Assembly (NCBI GenBank): GCA_031460455.1
Contig: JAVKTQ010000021.1
Coordinates: forward strand, 1 to 49,497
Direction of reading: 5' to 3'
DNA: 49,497 bases
From: Sporomusaceae bacterium
GTDB taxonomy: Bacteria; Bacillota; Negativicutes; Sporomusales; UBA7701
In this document: positions 1 to 7,675 of the stretch, in pieces
Layout: the number at the start of each line of letters is the position of its first letter
How positions within the stretch are numbered: position 1 is the first letter of the stretch
Notes under the pieces: model-generated
Seen by the model: the letters and a program-made list of their open reading frames with translations, nothing else
What the model was told of the DNA's origin: nothing
Database searches by the model: none
Position numbers and translations under genes: made by a program

Positions 1-1020
1 ACCATCGGCCCCGGCAACATCGCCGGCACCGCCCTCATGGCCCCGGTGGCCATGGCGATCGCCACCCGCATCGGCATGTCCGCCTTCCTGATGACACTCG
101 TCGTCGTCGGCGCGGCCAACGGCGCGGCCTTCTCGCCTTTCGCCCCCACGGGAATCATCTCCAACGGCCTTATCGCCAAGATGGCCACCCAGCTCAACCT
201 CACCGACCTCAGCGGCCTCGCCTGGAAGATCCACTTCAACTCCGAGGTTGCCCAGGGCGTCATCAACTTCGCCGGCTTCATGTTGCTCGGCGGCTGGGCC
301 TGGATCAGCAAGCAGCGCGGCGAAAAGATCGACATCGACGAATTCGCCCCCAAGCCCGAGCCGTTCGACAAGCACCAGTTGCTCACCCTGGCGATGGTCT
401 TTGTGCTCATCCTCCTGGTAGTACTGCCCGGCCTCGCCCCGCTGAAGCCCTTCTTCAAGGCTAACAAGTGGCTGGCCAACATGATCACCAATGTCGGCAC
501 GATCGCCTTCATCCTCGCTGGCGTGCTGATGCTGACCGGCTCGGGTGACAGCAAAAAGGCCATCAAGGTCATGCCCTGGGGCGTTATCATGATGGTCTGC
601 GGCGTCACCGTGCTGATCGAAGTCATGGACAAATCGGGCGGCCTCAACGCCCTCGTCAAGATGATCGGCGCCATCTCCGGTCCGGTCACCGTCAACGCCT
701 GGCTCGGCCTCATCACCGGCGTCATCTCGGCCTACTCCAGCTCCTCGGGCGTGGTTGTGCCGATGTTCCTGCCGATGGTGCCCGGCCTGATCAAGGAAAT
801 CGGCGGCGGCGACCCGGTGGCGCTCATCTCGTCCATCAACGTCGGCGCCCACCTTGTCGACAGCTCGCCGCTTTCGACCCTCGGCGCCCTCTGCATCGCC
901 TGCGCGGGCGACCACGAGGACAAAGCCAAGCTGTTCCGCAACCTGCTGATCTGGGGTCTCTCCATGTCGGTGGTCGGCGCGTTTGCCTGCTGGCTGTTCT
1001 TCGGCGTCCTCGGCCTATAA
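1..1020 (+). CDS. SLC13/MatC-type carboxylate transporter, 5'-truncated by window edge
   Basis: This is the C-terminal 339 residues of a polytopic inner-membrane transporter; the frame is open from base 1, so the true start lies upstream. Long hydrophobic segments alternate with short loops. Two glycine/serine-rich re-entrant-loop-like stretches are visible: GAAFSPFAPTGIIS early on, and SAYSSSSGVVVPMFLPMVPG in the last third. These resemble the duplicated substrate- and cation-binding hairpins of the SLC13 / ion-transporter superfamily (dicarboxylate carrier MatC, CitMHS relatives). A likely role is sodium- or proton-coupled uptake of a di- or tricarboxylate; the substrate cannot be read from the sequence. 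It ends just before an intrinsic terminator, so it closes its own transcription unit. Confidence 0.75.
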   Translation, partial: TIGPGNIAGTALMAPVAMAIATRIGMSAFLMTLVVVGAANGAAFSPFAPTGIISNGLIAKMATQLNLTDLSGLAWKIHFNSEVAQGVINFAGFMLLGGWAWISKQRGEKIDIDEFAPKPEPFDKHQLLTLAMVFVLILLVVLPGLAPLKPFFKANKWLANMITNVGTIAFILAGVLMLTGSGDSKKAIKVMPWGVIMMVCGVTVLIEVMDKSGGLNALVKMIGAISGPVTVNAWLGLITGVISAYSSSSGVVVPMFLPMVPGLIKEIGGGDPVALISSINVGAHLVDSSPLSTLGALCIACAGDHEDKAKLFRNLLIWGLSMSVVGAFACWLFFGVLGL

Positions 1021-1032
1021 GAGTTCGAAGCC

Positions 1033-1062
1033 AAACCGGCGGCCGCATGGCCGCCGGTTTTT
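1033..1062 (+). terminator. Intrinsic terminator of the transporter gene
   Basis: A perfect 12-bp stem (AAACCGGCGGCC with GGCCGCCGGTTT) with a GCAT loop is followed by a short T run. It starts 13 bases after the transporter stop. Confidence 0.85.
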
Positions 1063-1064
1063 CC

Positions 1065-1092
1065 TTGCCGTATGGCGTCGATGTGATATAAT
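1065..1092 (+). promoter_or_regulatory. SigA-type promoter for the 1123 gene
   Basis: TTGCCG (1065-1070), a 16-base spacer and TATAAT (1087-1092). The -10 is extended by TGA directly upstream. The start codon follows about 30 bases later. Confidence 0.7.
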
Positions 1093-1122
1093 ATTAACAC
1101 CTGATTTAGACCGGGAGGAAGA

Positions 1123-1674
1123 ATGGAAAAGCTGATCGAACAATCACAGATTCATCGCAAAAACCGCATCGTCATCGGGGTTGTTCTGGGCTTCCTGCTC
1201 GGGATGGCTGCCCTGTCCGCCTATTTCTGGGCGACGCGCCACACCGTCGATCCTTACCGGCTGTTCACCCCTATCCTCATCGCCGGCTGGGTGATCTCGC
1301 GGGCGGCGAGCAAGTTTACCTACGAGGCGGACAAGAAGGCGCTGAAGATAATCAAGACCGGCATGTTCGGCGGCGCGAAGACGTTTGAGATCCCGTACCG
1401 CGACATCGACGGCATCTACTACTACGAGCCCAAGCTGATGAGCATCATCAAGTTTCGCCATACCTACCGGCTGCACTCGGCTCTCGACGGACGCCCGGTC
1501 TGGGTTATCGCCTACGAGGCGCAGGGGCGCGGCGGCAAAACCGAGAACCGGCGCATCTACTTCAAGCCCAGCGATGCGATGCTCGGGCTGCTCCACGAGA
1601 AGATGCCCTCCAAGGTGAAGGTGACCGAGGAAGATATTTTCGCCCAGAAGGTTGCCAAGGAGAAAGGGCAATAA
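1123..1674 (+). CDS. Membrane protein with PH-like cytoplasmic domain, function unknown
   Basis: A 183-residue protein. Two hydrophobic segments (about residues 17-37 and 47-60) form an N-terminal hairpin anchor. The soluble remainder is strand-rich and has the pattern of small bacterial PH-like (YdbT/DUF304-type) domains: a basic turn, then TFEIPYRDIDGIYYYEPK, which resembles the region where such proteins set the PH barrel. The GGGAGGA ribosome site lies 4 bases before the ATG. It is a single-gene unit with its own promoter and a following terminator. I do not recognise a specific family, and no catalytic motif is visible. Confidence 0.6.
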   Translation: MEKLIEQSQIHRKNRIVIGVVLGFLLGMAALSAYFWATRHTVDPYRLFTPILIAGWVISRAASKFTYEADKKALKIIKTGMFGGAKTFEIPYRDIDGIYYYEPKLMSIIKFRHTYRLHSALDGRPVWVIAYEAQGRGGKTENRRIYFKPSDAMLGLLHEKMPSKVKVTEEDIFAQKVAKEKGQ

Positions 1675-1683
1675 AACTTCAGT

Positions 1684-1714
1684 TCCCGGCAGCTCAGGCT
1701 GGGATTTTTTCTTT
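1684..1714 (+). terminator. Intrinsic terminator after the 1123 gene
   Basis: CCCGGC pairs with GCTGGG (one G-T pair) around a 7-base loop and is followed by TTTTTT and a further T-rich stretch. Confidence 0.75.
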
Positions 1715-1804
1715 TCGCCACAAATGGGTGGCAGAGAAGACGATAATTTGCTATTATTGAAAAAGGTGAAGACAAAGAATAGTCGCTAAATAAGGAAAGA
1801 GGGC

Positions 1805-1838
1805 GGAAAATATCGTGAATCCGCGACAGGTATTTTCC
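1805..1838 (+). promoter_or_regulatory. Inverted repeat in the leader of the rseC-rnf operon
   Basis: GGAAAATA (1805-1812) is the reverse complement of TATTTTCC (1831-1838) across an 18-base interval. It lies about 95 bases before the rseC start in an AT-richer stretch. It could be a protein-binding site or an mRNA hairpin. No known riboswitch core was recognised, and no convincing promoter hexamers could be fixed. Confidence 0.3.
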
Positions 1839-1932
1839 GGGAAATACAGAATATATTGGACCGGGAAAAGTAATTTGCATACAAATAGTCTTGCTATCTG
1901 GCGGTATGACCATTAGACCGGAAGGGAAATAG

Positions 1933-2358
1933 GTGACGACCGTGAATATGCAGCAAGAGGGAATCGTCATCAGCGCCGCCGGCGATATGGCCAGAGTGAG
2001 GACCAGCCGGCACAACGACTGCGAAAACTGCGGCGCGTGCCCCGGCAACTCGGCCATCGTGCTCGACGCCCGCAATCCGCTCGGGGCAAAGCCGGGGCAG
2101 TCGGTGCTGCTTGAGGTGCAGGAAGTCGGCTTTCTCAAGTCGGCCTTTATCGTTTATATGCTGCCGCTGATCGCCATGGCCCTGGGGGCGATGGCCGGCG
2201 GCTATGCTGCCGAGCGGGTGGTTCAGGAGGCTCTATGGTTTCAGGTGGCCGGCGCCGCGGCGGGTTTTGCCGCAGCGGTGTTGTATATAAGGTATTTCGA
2301 TAAGAGTGCCAGCTCGAACAAAAATATGCAGCCGGTGATTACGCGGATCCTGTCATAG
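1933..2358 (+). CDS. rseC: RseC/MucC-family membrane protein heading the rnf operon
   Basis: A 141-residue RseC family (SoxR-reducing-system/RseC) protein. The N-terminal domain carries a cysteine cluster, CENCGACPG (about residues 35-43). Two membrane segments follow (about 74-95 and 101-120), and then a short cytoplasmic tail. The GTG start at 1933 follows GGAAGGG; an in-frame ATG at 1948 is the alternative. In proteobacteria RseC acts in envelope-stress and SoxR-reducing functions alongside Rnf-like proteins. In anaerobic Firmicutes it is commonly found directly before rnfC, as here (26-base gap), so an accessory role to Rnf is inferred. Confidence 0.85.
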   Translation: MTTVNMQQEGIVISAAGDMARVRTSRHNDCENCGACPGNSAIVLDARNPLGAKPGQSVLLEVQEVGFLKSAFIVYMLPLIAMALGAMAGGYAAERVVQEALWFQVAGAAAGFAAAVLYIRYFDKSASSNKNMQPVITRILS

Positions 2359-2384
2359 ACCGCCGGCAGTGAAGGGGTGAAAGT

Positions 2385-3704
2385 ATGGCAAAAAGCTTTC
2401 GGGGTGGCGTCCATCCCGACGACCGCAAGCGGTTCACGGCGGCCAAACCCATCGAAACGGCGCCGCTGCCAGACAAGGTGGTCATTCCCACCAGGCAGCA
2501 CATCGGCGCCCCCTGCGCGGCGCTGGTGAAGGCGGGCGACCTTGTCAAGAAGGGCCAGGTGATAGCCGAGGCCCAGGCATTCGTTTCCAGCCCGGTGCAC
2601 GCTTCCATCTCCGGCAAGGTGGTGGAGGTAGCCGATTATCCGCATCCTGTGTTCGGGTTCTGCCAGGCGGTCGTCATCGAGAGCGACGGTGCGGACGAAT
2701 GGGTGGAGGGATTGCCGCTCAGCCGCGACTGGCAGGCGCTCGACGCCGCCGCCCTCAAGGACATCATTCGCCAGGCCGGCATCGTCGGCATGGGCGGCGC
2801 GACATTCCCGACCCATGTCAAGCTGGCGCCGCCGCCCGAGAAGCCCATCGACGCCTTTATCCTCAACGGCGCCGAGTGCGAGCCCTATCTCACCGCCGAT
2901 CACCGGGTGATGCTGGAGGCGACCGAGAAGGTCGTGACCGGCATGCGCATCGTTATGAAGGTGCTGGGGGTCACAAAAGGGTACATCGGCATCGAGGAGA
3001 ACAAGCCTGATGCGATAACGGCGCTGGTCGCCGCCACCAAAGGCACCGGCATTACAGTGGCGCCGCTCAAGACCAAGTACCCGCAGGGAGCGGAGAAAAC
3101 GCTCATTAAAGTGATATTGGACCGCGAGGTTCCGTCCGGCGGCCTGCCGATGGATGTGGGGGCCGTCGTCCAGAACGTGGGCACGATGGTGGCCGTGGCC
3201 GACGCGGTCGTCAGCGGCCTGCCGCTTGTCGAACGGGTGGCAACCGTTACCGGCGGCGCGATCGCCGAGCCGAAGAATCTGCTGCTGCGCATCGGGACGA
3301 CCTTCGCTCAGGCGGTCGAGCTGTGCGGCGGCTTTGCCGCGGCGCCGGCCAAACTCATCATGGGCGGCCCGATGATGGGCATGGCCCAGTGCCGGCTCGA
3401 TGTCCCGGTAATCAAAGGCACTTCGGGCATCTTGGCCCTGTCCGCCGACGACGTCAACGCCGGCGAGGAGCAGCCGTGCATCCGCTGCGGACGCTGCGTC
3501 GACGCCTGCCCGATGGGGCTGGTGCCCAGCATGCTCAGCATCCTCGGCCAGCGGGGCCTCTACCAGGTCGCCAAGGAAGAGTACGACCTGCTGGACTGCG
3601 TGGAATGCGGGTCGTGCGTGTACGCCTGCCCGGCCAAGCGCAACATCGTCCACTACGTCAAATACCTGAAAGCCCAGAACGCGGCGGCAGCCGCGAAGAA
3701 ATAG
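2385..3704 (+). CDS. rnfC: Rnf complex subunit C
   Basis: A 439-residue soluble subunit that binds NADH/FMN and iron-sulfur clusters at the cytoplasmic face of the Rnf complex. The glycine-rich nucleotide motif GIVGMGGATFPTHVK is at residues 132-146. Two ferredoxin motifs, CIRCGRCVDACP (from 365) and CVECGSCVYACP (from 405), give two [4Fe-4S] clusters. Length is normal for the short Firmicute form without the long C-terminal tail of proteobacterial RnfC. It starts with ATG after GGGGTGAAAGT and is followed by rnfD after 12 bases. Confidence 0.97.
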   Translation: MAKSFRGGVHPDDRKRFTAAKPIETAPLPDKVVIPTRQHIGAPCAALVKAGDLVKKGQVIAEAQAFVSSPVHASISGKVVEVADYPHPVFGFCQAVVIESDGADEWVEGLPLSRDWQALDAAALKDIIRQAGIVGMGGATFPTHVKLAPPPEKPIDAFILNGAECEPYLTADHRVMLEATEKVVTGMRIVMKVLGVTKGYIGIEENKPDAITALVAATKGTGITVAPLKTKYPQGAEKTLIKVILDREVPSGGLPMDVGAVVQNVGTMVAVADAVVSGLPLVERVATVTGGAIAEPKNLLLRIGTTFAQAVELCGGFAAAPAKLIMGGPMMGMAQCRLDVPVIKGTSGILALSADDVNAGEEQPCIRCGRCVDACPMGLVPSMLSILGQRGLYQVAKEEYDLLDCVECGSCVYACPAKRNIVHYVKYLKAQNAAAAAKK

Positions 3705-3716
3705 GAGGTATGCGGT

Positions 3717-4712
3717 ATGAGCGCTGAAGCTAAAATGGAAATCGGCCAACTGACCGTTTCCGCGTCGCCGCATATCCGCTGCGACGAGTCGATCAGCAAG
3801 ATCATGTGGACGGTCAACGCCACGCTGGCCCCGGCCGCCCTCTTCTCCGTCTACCGGTTCGGCTTCAAAGCCCTCGTAACAATGATAATCTGTATCGTGG
3901 CCGCCGTGATCACCGAGTACCTCATCCAGAAGTGGCAGAACAAGCCTGTCACGGTCAATGACGGCAGCGCCTTCCTCACCGGCCTGCTGCTGGCCATGAA
4001 CATCCCGGCCACCGTTCCCTGGTATATGCCGCTGTTCGGCTCGGTCGTGGCCATCGCCGTCGCCAAGCACACCATGGGCGGCCTCGGCTACAATATCTTC
4101 AACCCGGCGCTGGTCGGACGCGCCGTTCTGCTCGCATCCTGGCCGGTGGCCATGACTACCTGGCCGGAGATGGCCAGCAAGATCGACGGCGTAACTTCGG
4201 CCACCCCGCTCGGCATTCTCAAGCTCCAGGGCTACGAGAAGCTGGTGGCGGTGTTCGGCGACAAGATGGAGATGTACAAATCCCTTTTCATCGGCACCCG
4301 CAGCGGCAGTATGGGTGAAACCTCGGCCTTATTGCTCATTCTCGGCGGCGCCTATCTAATCTACCGCGGCTATATCAACTGGCGGGTCCCCGTGTTCATG
4401 ATCGGCACCGTCGGCACCCTCACCTGGGCGGTGGGCGGCCCCGCCGGCCTGTTCAGCGGCGACCCCATCCTCAATATGCTGTCGGGCGGCCTCATCCTCG
4501 GCGCCTTCTACATGGCCACCGACATGGTCACTATTCCCATCACGAGTAACGGGCAGATCGTGTTCGCCGTCGGCGCCGGCTGCCTTACCGTGCTCATCCG
4601 GCTATTGGGCGGCTACCCCGAAGGCGTCTGCTACGCCATCCTGCTGATGAACTCAGTGACGCCGCTCATCGACCGCTGGCTAAAACCCGCCAAATTCGGG
4701 GCAAGGAGGTAG
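3717..4712 (+). CDS. rnfD: Rnf complex membrane subunit D, covalent-FMN protein
   Basis: A 331-residue polytopic subunit with about nine or ten hydrophobic segments. The flavinylation site is in DGVTSATPLG (residues 158-166), where the threonine of SAT (T163) is the expected FMN-phosphoester acceptor. The conserved loop HTMGGLGYNIFNPALVGR is at 118-135. It works with RnfG in moving electrons through the membrane and coupling them to ion translocation. AGGAGGT precedes the ATG; rnfG starts 5 bases after the stop. The flavin transferase ApbE, needed for maturation, is not in this window. Confidence 0.96.
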   Translation: MSAEAKMEIGQLTVSASPHIRCDESISKIMWTVNATLAPAALFSVYRFGFKALVTMIICIVAAVITEYLIQKWQNKPVTVNDGSAFLTGLLLAMNIPATVPWYMPLFGSVVAIAVAKHTMGGLGYNIFNPALVGRAVLLASWPVAMTTWPEMASKIDGVTSATPLGILKLQGYEKLVAVFGDKMEMYKSLFIGTRSGSMGETSALLLILGGAYLIYRGYINWRVPVFMIGTVGTLTWAVGGPAGLFSGDPILNMLSGGLILGAFYMATDMVTIPITSNGQIVFAVGAGCLTVLIRLLGGYPEGVCYAILLMNSVTPLIDRWLKPAKFGARR

Positions 4713-4717
4713 ACAGC

Positions 4718-5284
4718 ATGGCGCACGGACATGACGACAAAAACAACAGCGTAACCAGGATTGCCATGAATTTGGCCGTCACCTGCTTCATATCGGGCGT
4801 TATCATCGCCGGCACCTTTGCCATCACCGAGCCGGCGGCCGAAGCCCAGCGCGTCAAGGCGAAAAACGACGCCATGAAGGAACTGGTGAAGGACGCCGAG
4901 AGCTTCAAGCCTATCGACGGCAAGGACGGCTGGTATGCCGGCATCAAGGGCGGCAAGGCGATCGCTTATGTGGTGCCAGCCCAGGGCAAGGGCTACGCCG
5001 GCGTCATCCAGATGCTGGCCGCAGTGGCGCCCGACGGCAAGATTCTCGATTACAAAGTGCTCAAACACGCCGAGACTCCCGGCCTCGGCGACAAGATGAC
5101 CGAGCCGAAGTTCCGCAACCAGTTCGCCGGCAAAACCGCCAAGGACATGGAAGTGGTCAAGGTTCCCACCGATAAGAATATCCAGGCCCTGACCGGCGCG
5201 ACAATAACCTCCCGGGCCGTGACGAACGGCGTCCGGGAAGCAGCGGAAGCTGTCGCCGCCTACTCAGCCGGCCAGAAGAAGTGA
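4718..5284 (+). CDS. rnfG: Rnf complex subunit G, FMN-binding
   Basis: A 188-residue protein with a single N-terminal membrane anchor (about 15-36) and an extracytoplasmic FMN-binding domain. The flavinylation motif TGATITS is at residues 159-165; T162 should carry the covalent FMN. The DGKILDYKVLKHAETPGLGDK stretch is typical of the FMN-binding fold. It starts with ATG eleven bases after AAGGAGGT. It partners RnfD in the electron path of ferredoxin:NAD+ oxidoreductase. Confidence 0.96.
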   Translation: MAHGHDDKNNSVTRIAMNLAVTCFISGVIIAGTFAITEPAAEAQRVKAKNDAMKELVKDAESFKPIDGKDGWYAGIKGGKAIAYVVPAQGKGYAGVIQMLAAVAPDGKILDYKVLKHAETPGLGDKMTEPKFRNQFAGKTAKDMEVVKVPTDKNIQALTGATITSRAVTNGVREAAEAVAAYSAGQKK

Positions 5285-5294
5285 GGTGAGCGGA

Positions 5295-5951
5295 ATGAAT
5301 TATTGGGAGATATTCAAAAAAGGCATCTTTGAGATGAACCCTATCTTCCGCCTCGCGCTGAGCCTCTGTCCGGCCCTGGCGGTCACCTCCAACGTTTTCA
5401 ACGCCCTCGGCATGGGGTTGTCGGTGCTGTTCGTAATCACCGCCAACAACGTCGTCGTCTCGCTGGTGCGGGACTACGTCAACCCCAAGGTGCGCGTGCC
5501 GGTGTTCATCACCATCATCGCCACCATCGTCACCCTCATACAGCTCATCCTCGAAGGCTACTTCCCGGCGATTAACAAGGAACTGGGCCTCTACCTGGAA
5601 CTGATCGTCGTGTTCGCCATCATCCTGGCGCGGGCGGAAGTATTCGCGATGAAGCACACCGTGGTGCCGTCCTTCTTCGACGGCCTCGGCATGGGCGCCG
5701 GTTTCGCCGTGGCGATGGTCGCCATCGGCGCTATCCGCGAAATCCTCGGCACGGGCGCTTTCCTTGGCTATCCGGTGCTGCCCGCCGCTTACAACGGCCC
5801 GCTGATCATGATCCTGGCCCCGGGAGCCTTCCTTGTCATCGGGCTGATGATCGGCATGTTCAACGTCATCGGCGAACACCAGGCGAAACAGGCGGAGCTC
5901 AAACGCAAAACGGCTATGGCCGGGCTCGCCGTGCAAAGGAGTGAAGCCTAA
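5295..5951 (+). CDS. rnfE: Rnf complex membrane subunit E
   Basis: A polytopic membrane subunit of about 218 residues with six hydrophobic segments, related to RnfA by ancient duplication. ATG 5295 is preferred over the in-frame GTG at 5286, because GAGGTGAG then sits at correct spacing and the product begins MNYWEIFKKGIFEMNPIF, which matches the usual RnfE N-terminus. The motif NALGMGLSV and the conserved cysteine in SLCPALAVT belong to the inner-membrane iron-sulfur site shared with RnfA. The stop overlaps the rnfA ATG as TAATG. Confidence 0.95.
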   Translation: MNYWEIFKKGIFEMNPIFRLALSLCPALAVTSNVFNALGMGLSVLFVITANNVVVSLVRDYVNPKVRVPVFITIIATIVTLIQLILEGYFPAINKELGLYLELIVVFAIILARAEVFAMKHTVVPSFFDGLGMGAGFAVAMVAIGAIREILGTGAFLGYPVLPAAYNGPLIMILAPGAFLVIGLMIGMFNVIGEHQAKQAELKRKTAMAGLAVQRSEA

Positions 5952-6532
5952 TGGCGGAGTATTTTACCCTGTTCATGGGGGCGGTCATCGTCAACAACTT
6001 CGTGTTGACCCGCTTTCTGGGGCTGTGTATATTCTTCGGGGTTTCCAAGAGCCTGAGCGCCTCGGTCGGCATGGGCATGGCCGTCTCCTCCATCCTGACC
6101 GTTTCCTCGGCCCTGGCCTGGGTAGTCTACAACTTCGTGCTCATCCCCTATAACCTCGTTTTCCTGAAAATCGTCGTCTTCGTCATCCTTATCGCCGGCT
6201 TCGTGCAGTTTCTCGAGATCGTCATCAAGCGCTTCTCGCCGGCCCTGTACGATATGTGGGGCATCTACCTCGTGCTGATCGCCACCAACTGCGTCGTCCT
6301 CGGGGTGCCGCTCATCAACGCCGCCGAAGGCTTCAATTTCATGAAGAGCGTCGTCAACGCCTTCGGGTCCGGCGTAGGCTTTGCGGTCGCGATCATCCTG
6401 ATGGCCAGCCTGCGGGAAAAACTCCAGTATGCCGACGTTCCCAAGTCTCTCCAGGGATTGGGCATCGCCTTCATACTGGCCGGGATGCTCGCCCTCTCTT
6501 TCCTGGGCTTCTCGGGCATGATACCGCTGTAG
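5951..6532 (+). CDS. rnfA: Rnf complex membrane subunit A
   Basis: A 193-residue polytopic subunit with six hydrophobic segments. The LTRFLGLCIFFGVS motif near residue 20 and ATNCVVLGVPL near 112 carry the conserved cysteines that hold the intramembrane [2Fe-2S] cluster at the RnfA-RnfE interface. The start overlaps the rnfE stop, which implies translational coupling. Length and topology are standard. Confidence 0.96.
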   Translation: MAEYFTLFMGAVIVNNFVLTRFLGLCIFFGVSKSLSASVGMGMAVSSILTVSSALAWVVYNFVLIPYNLVFLKIVVFVILIAGFVQFLEIVIKRFSPALYDMWGIYLVLIATNCVVLGVPLINAAEGFNFMKSVVNAFGSGVGFAVAIILMASLREKLQYADVPKSLQGLGIAFILAGMLALSFLGFSGMIPL

Positions 6533-6556
6533 GCGAGCGGGAAAGGACGGATTAAA

Positions 6557-7450
6557 ATGGAACATGCGATAATTATTGTACTGATACTGACCTGTCTGGG
6601 GGCGATTTTCGGGCTGATTCTGGCCTACGCCAACAAGAAGCTGGCGCTCGAGGTCAACCCGCTGATCCACGTGGTCGAAGACGTTCTGCCCAAAGGGCAG
6701 TGCGGCGCCTGCGGCTATGCCGGCTGTATGGCTTACGCCGAGGCGGTGGTGACAAAACCCGAAGTGCCCCCGAACCTTTGCATCCCCGGCAAGGATACCG
6801 TCGCCAAGCTGGTCGCCGATCTGACCGGCAAAGCGGCGGAGGCGGTCGAGCCGCGCATCGCCCAGGTCAAGTGCGCCGGTTCGAACGAAAAAGCCGTCCG
6901 CAGCTTCGAATACGCGGGGGTCGACGATTGTGTGGCCGCCAACCTGCTGTTCGGCGGCGCCAAAACCTGCAAATTCGGCTGCCTCGGCCTCGGCACCTGT
7001 GTGAAGGGCTGCCCGTTCGACGCCATGTCCATGAGCGAGGCCGGCCTGCCGGTCATCGACGCCGAGAAATGCACCGGCTGCGGCAAGTGCGAGACGGTGT
7101 GCCCCAAGAAGGTCATCGCCATGATGCCGCTGACCGCCCATGTGCGGGTCAACTGCAACTCGCGCGACAAGGGCCAGGTGGCCCGCAAGGCTTGCAGCGC
7201 GGCCTGCATCGCCTGTACGCTGTGCGTCCGCGAGTGCCCCTACCAGGCCGTCAAGGTGGATAACAACCTGGCGGTTGTCGACACCGCCGTGTGTGTCGCC
7301 AACAACTGCGTCGACGCCAAATGCCTCGCCAAGTGCCCGACCAAGGCCATCCGGCCGGCGGTCCTTGGCATCGTCCCCGGCACCGAGGACCAGGCCGCCG
7401 TCGAGCGCGCCTGCCCGTCGTGCGTCAAGACCAATACCGTCGCCGGGTAA
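6557..7450 (+). CDS. rnfB: Rnf complex subunit B, multi-cluster ferredoxin-like entry subunit
   Basis: A 297-residue protein with one N-terminal membrane anchor (residues 4-24). A C-x2-C-x4-C-x17-C motif (C49, C52, C57, C75) forms the Fer4_12/RnfB-type [4Fe-4S] site. It is followed by CTGCGKCETVCP and CIACTLCVRECP clusters, an additional upstream cysteine set (about 138-152) and a last cysteine group near CVANNCVDAKCLAKCP (about 250-265). RnfB accepts electrons from reduced ferredoxin. The polyferredoxin form, longer than the proteobacterial one, is usual in acetogens and Negativicutes. As last gene of the operon it is followed by a repeat element and a strong terminator. Confidence 0.96.
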   Translation: MEHAIIIVLILTCLGAIFGLILAYANKKLALEVNPLIHVVEDVLPKGQCGACGYAGCMAYAEAVVTKPEVPPNLCIPGKDTVAKLVADLTGKAAEAVEPRIAQVKCAGSNEKAVRSFEYAGVDDCVAANLLFGGAKTCKFGCLGLGTCVKGCPFDAMSMSEAGLPVIDAEKCTGCGKCETVCPKKVIAMMPLTAHVRVNCNSRDKGQVARKACSAACIACTLCVRECPYQAVKVDNNLAVVDTAVCVANNCVDAKCLAKCPTKAIRPAVLGIVPGTEDQAAVERACPSCVKTNTVAG

Positions 7451-7468
7451 AATTAAGATAAGACCAGT

Positions 7469-7543
7469 CAGGCTTGTGAGAAAGGTCCAGATGCAAGGCG
7501 CTCTGAGGAGCAACGCCGCAGATGGGCCTTTATCGCAAGCCTG
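7469..7543 (+). repeat. Dispersed structured repeat, copy A (short form)
   Basis: Outer arms CAGGCTTG (7469-7476) and CAAGCCTG (7536-7543) are complementary, and inner arms AAAGG and CCTTT continue the stem. The core AGATGCAAGGCG ... CAACGCCGCAGATGGG is shared with the copies at 24959 and 40413. The central 50-base hairpin region of those copies is missing here and is replaced by CTCTGAGGAG, which can itself form a GCTC/GAGC hairpin. It lies between the rnfB stop and the rnf terminator, directly abutting the latter. Confidence 0.8.
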
Positions 7544-7573
7544 AAAGGAGGAGACGGCAGTCTCCTCCTTTTT
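7544..7573 (+). terminator. Intrinsic terminator of the rnf operon
   Basis: A perfect 12-bp stem (AAAGGAGGAGAC with GTCTCCTCCTTT) with loop GGCA, followed by TT and an AT-rich tail. The same arm sequence recurs at 8056-8081 after the next gene. Confidence 0.85.
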
Positions 7574-7609
7574 ATGTGCGCAATTTTATGAATCTATGTT
7601 CCCGGCCCG

Positions 7610-7638
7610 AACCAATTGGACGGATTTTACATATTATG
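7610..7638 (+). promoter_or_regulatory. Possible sporulation-sigma (SigK-like) promoter of the Cys-rich gene
   Basis: AACC at 7610-7613 and CATATTATG at 7630-7638 are 16 bases apart. This matches the B. subtilis SigK pattern (mACm, 16 bases, CATAnnnTA) except for the last base. A SigA reading is poor here. The call is pattern-based and tentative; the start codon lies 38 bases downstream after AAAGGAGGTA. Confidence 0.35.
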
Positions 7639-7675
7639 TTACTGATGAGGACTTTATTCAAAAGGAGGTATCGCC

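Noticed and set aside
2241-4070. Long minus-strand open frame opposite rnfC/rnfD
   Set aside because: It is the antisense shadow of GC-rich, strongly codon-biased rnf genes; the product has low-complexity Asp/Gly/His/Arg composition and no ribosome site.
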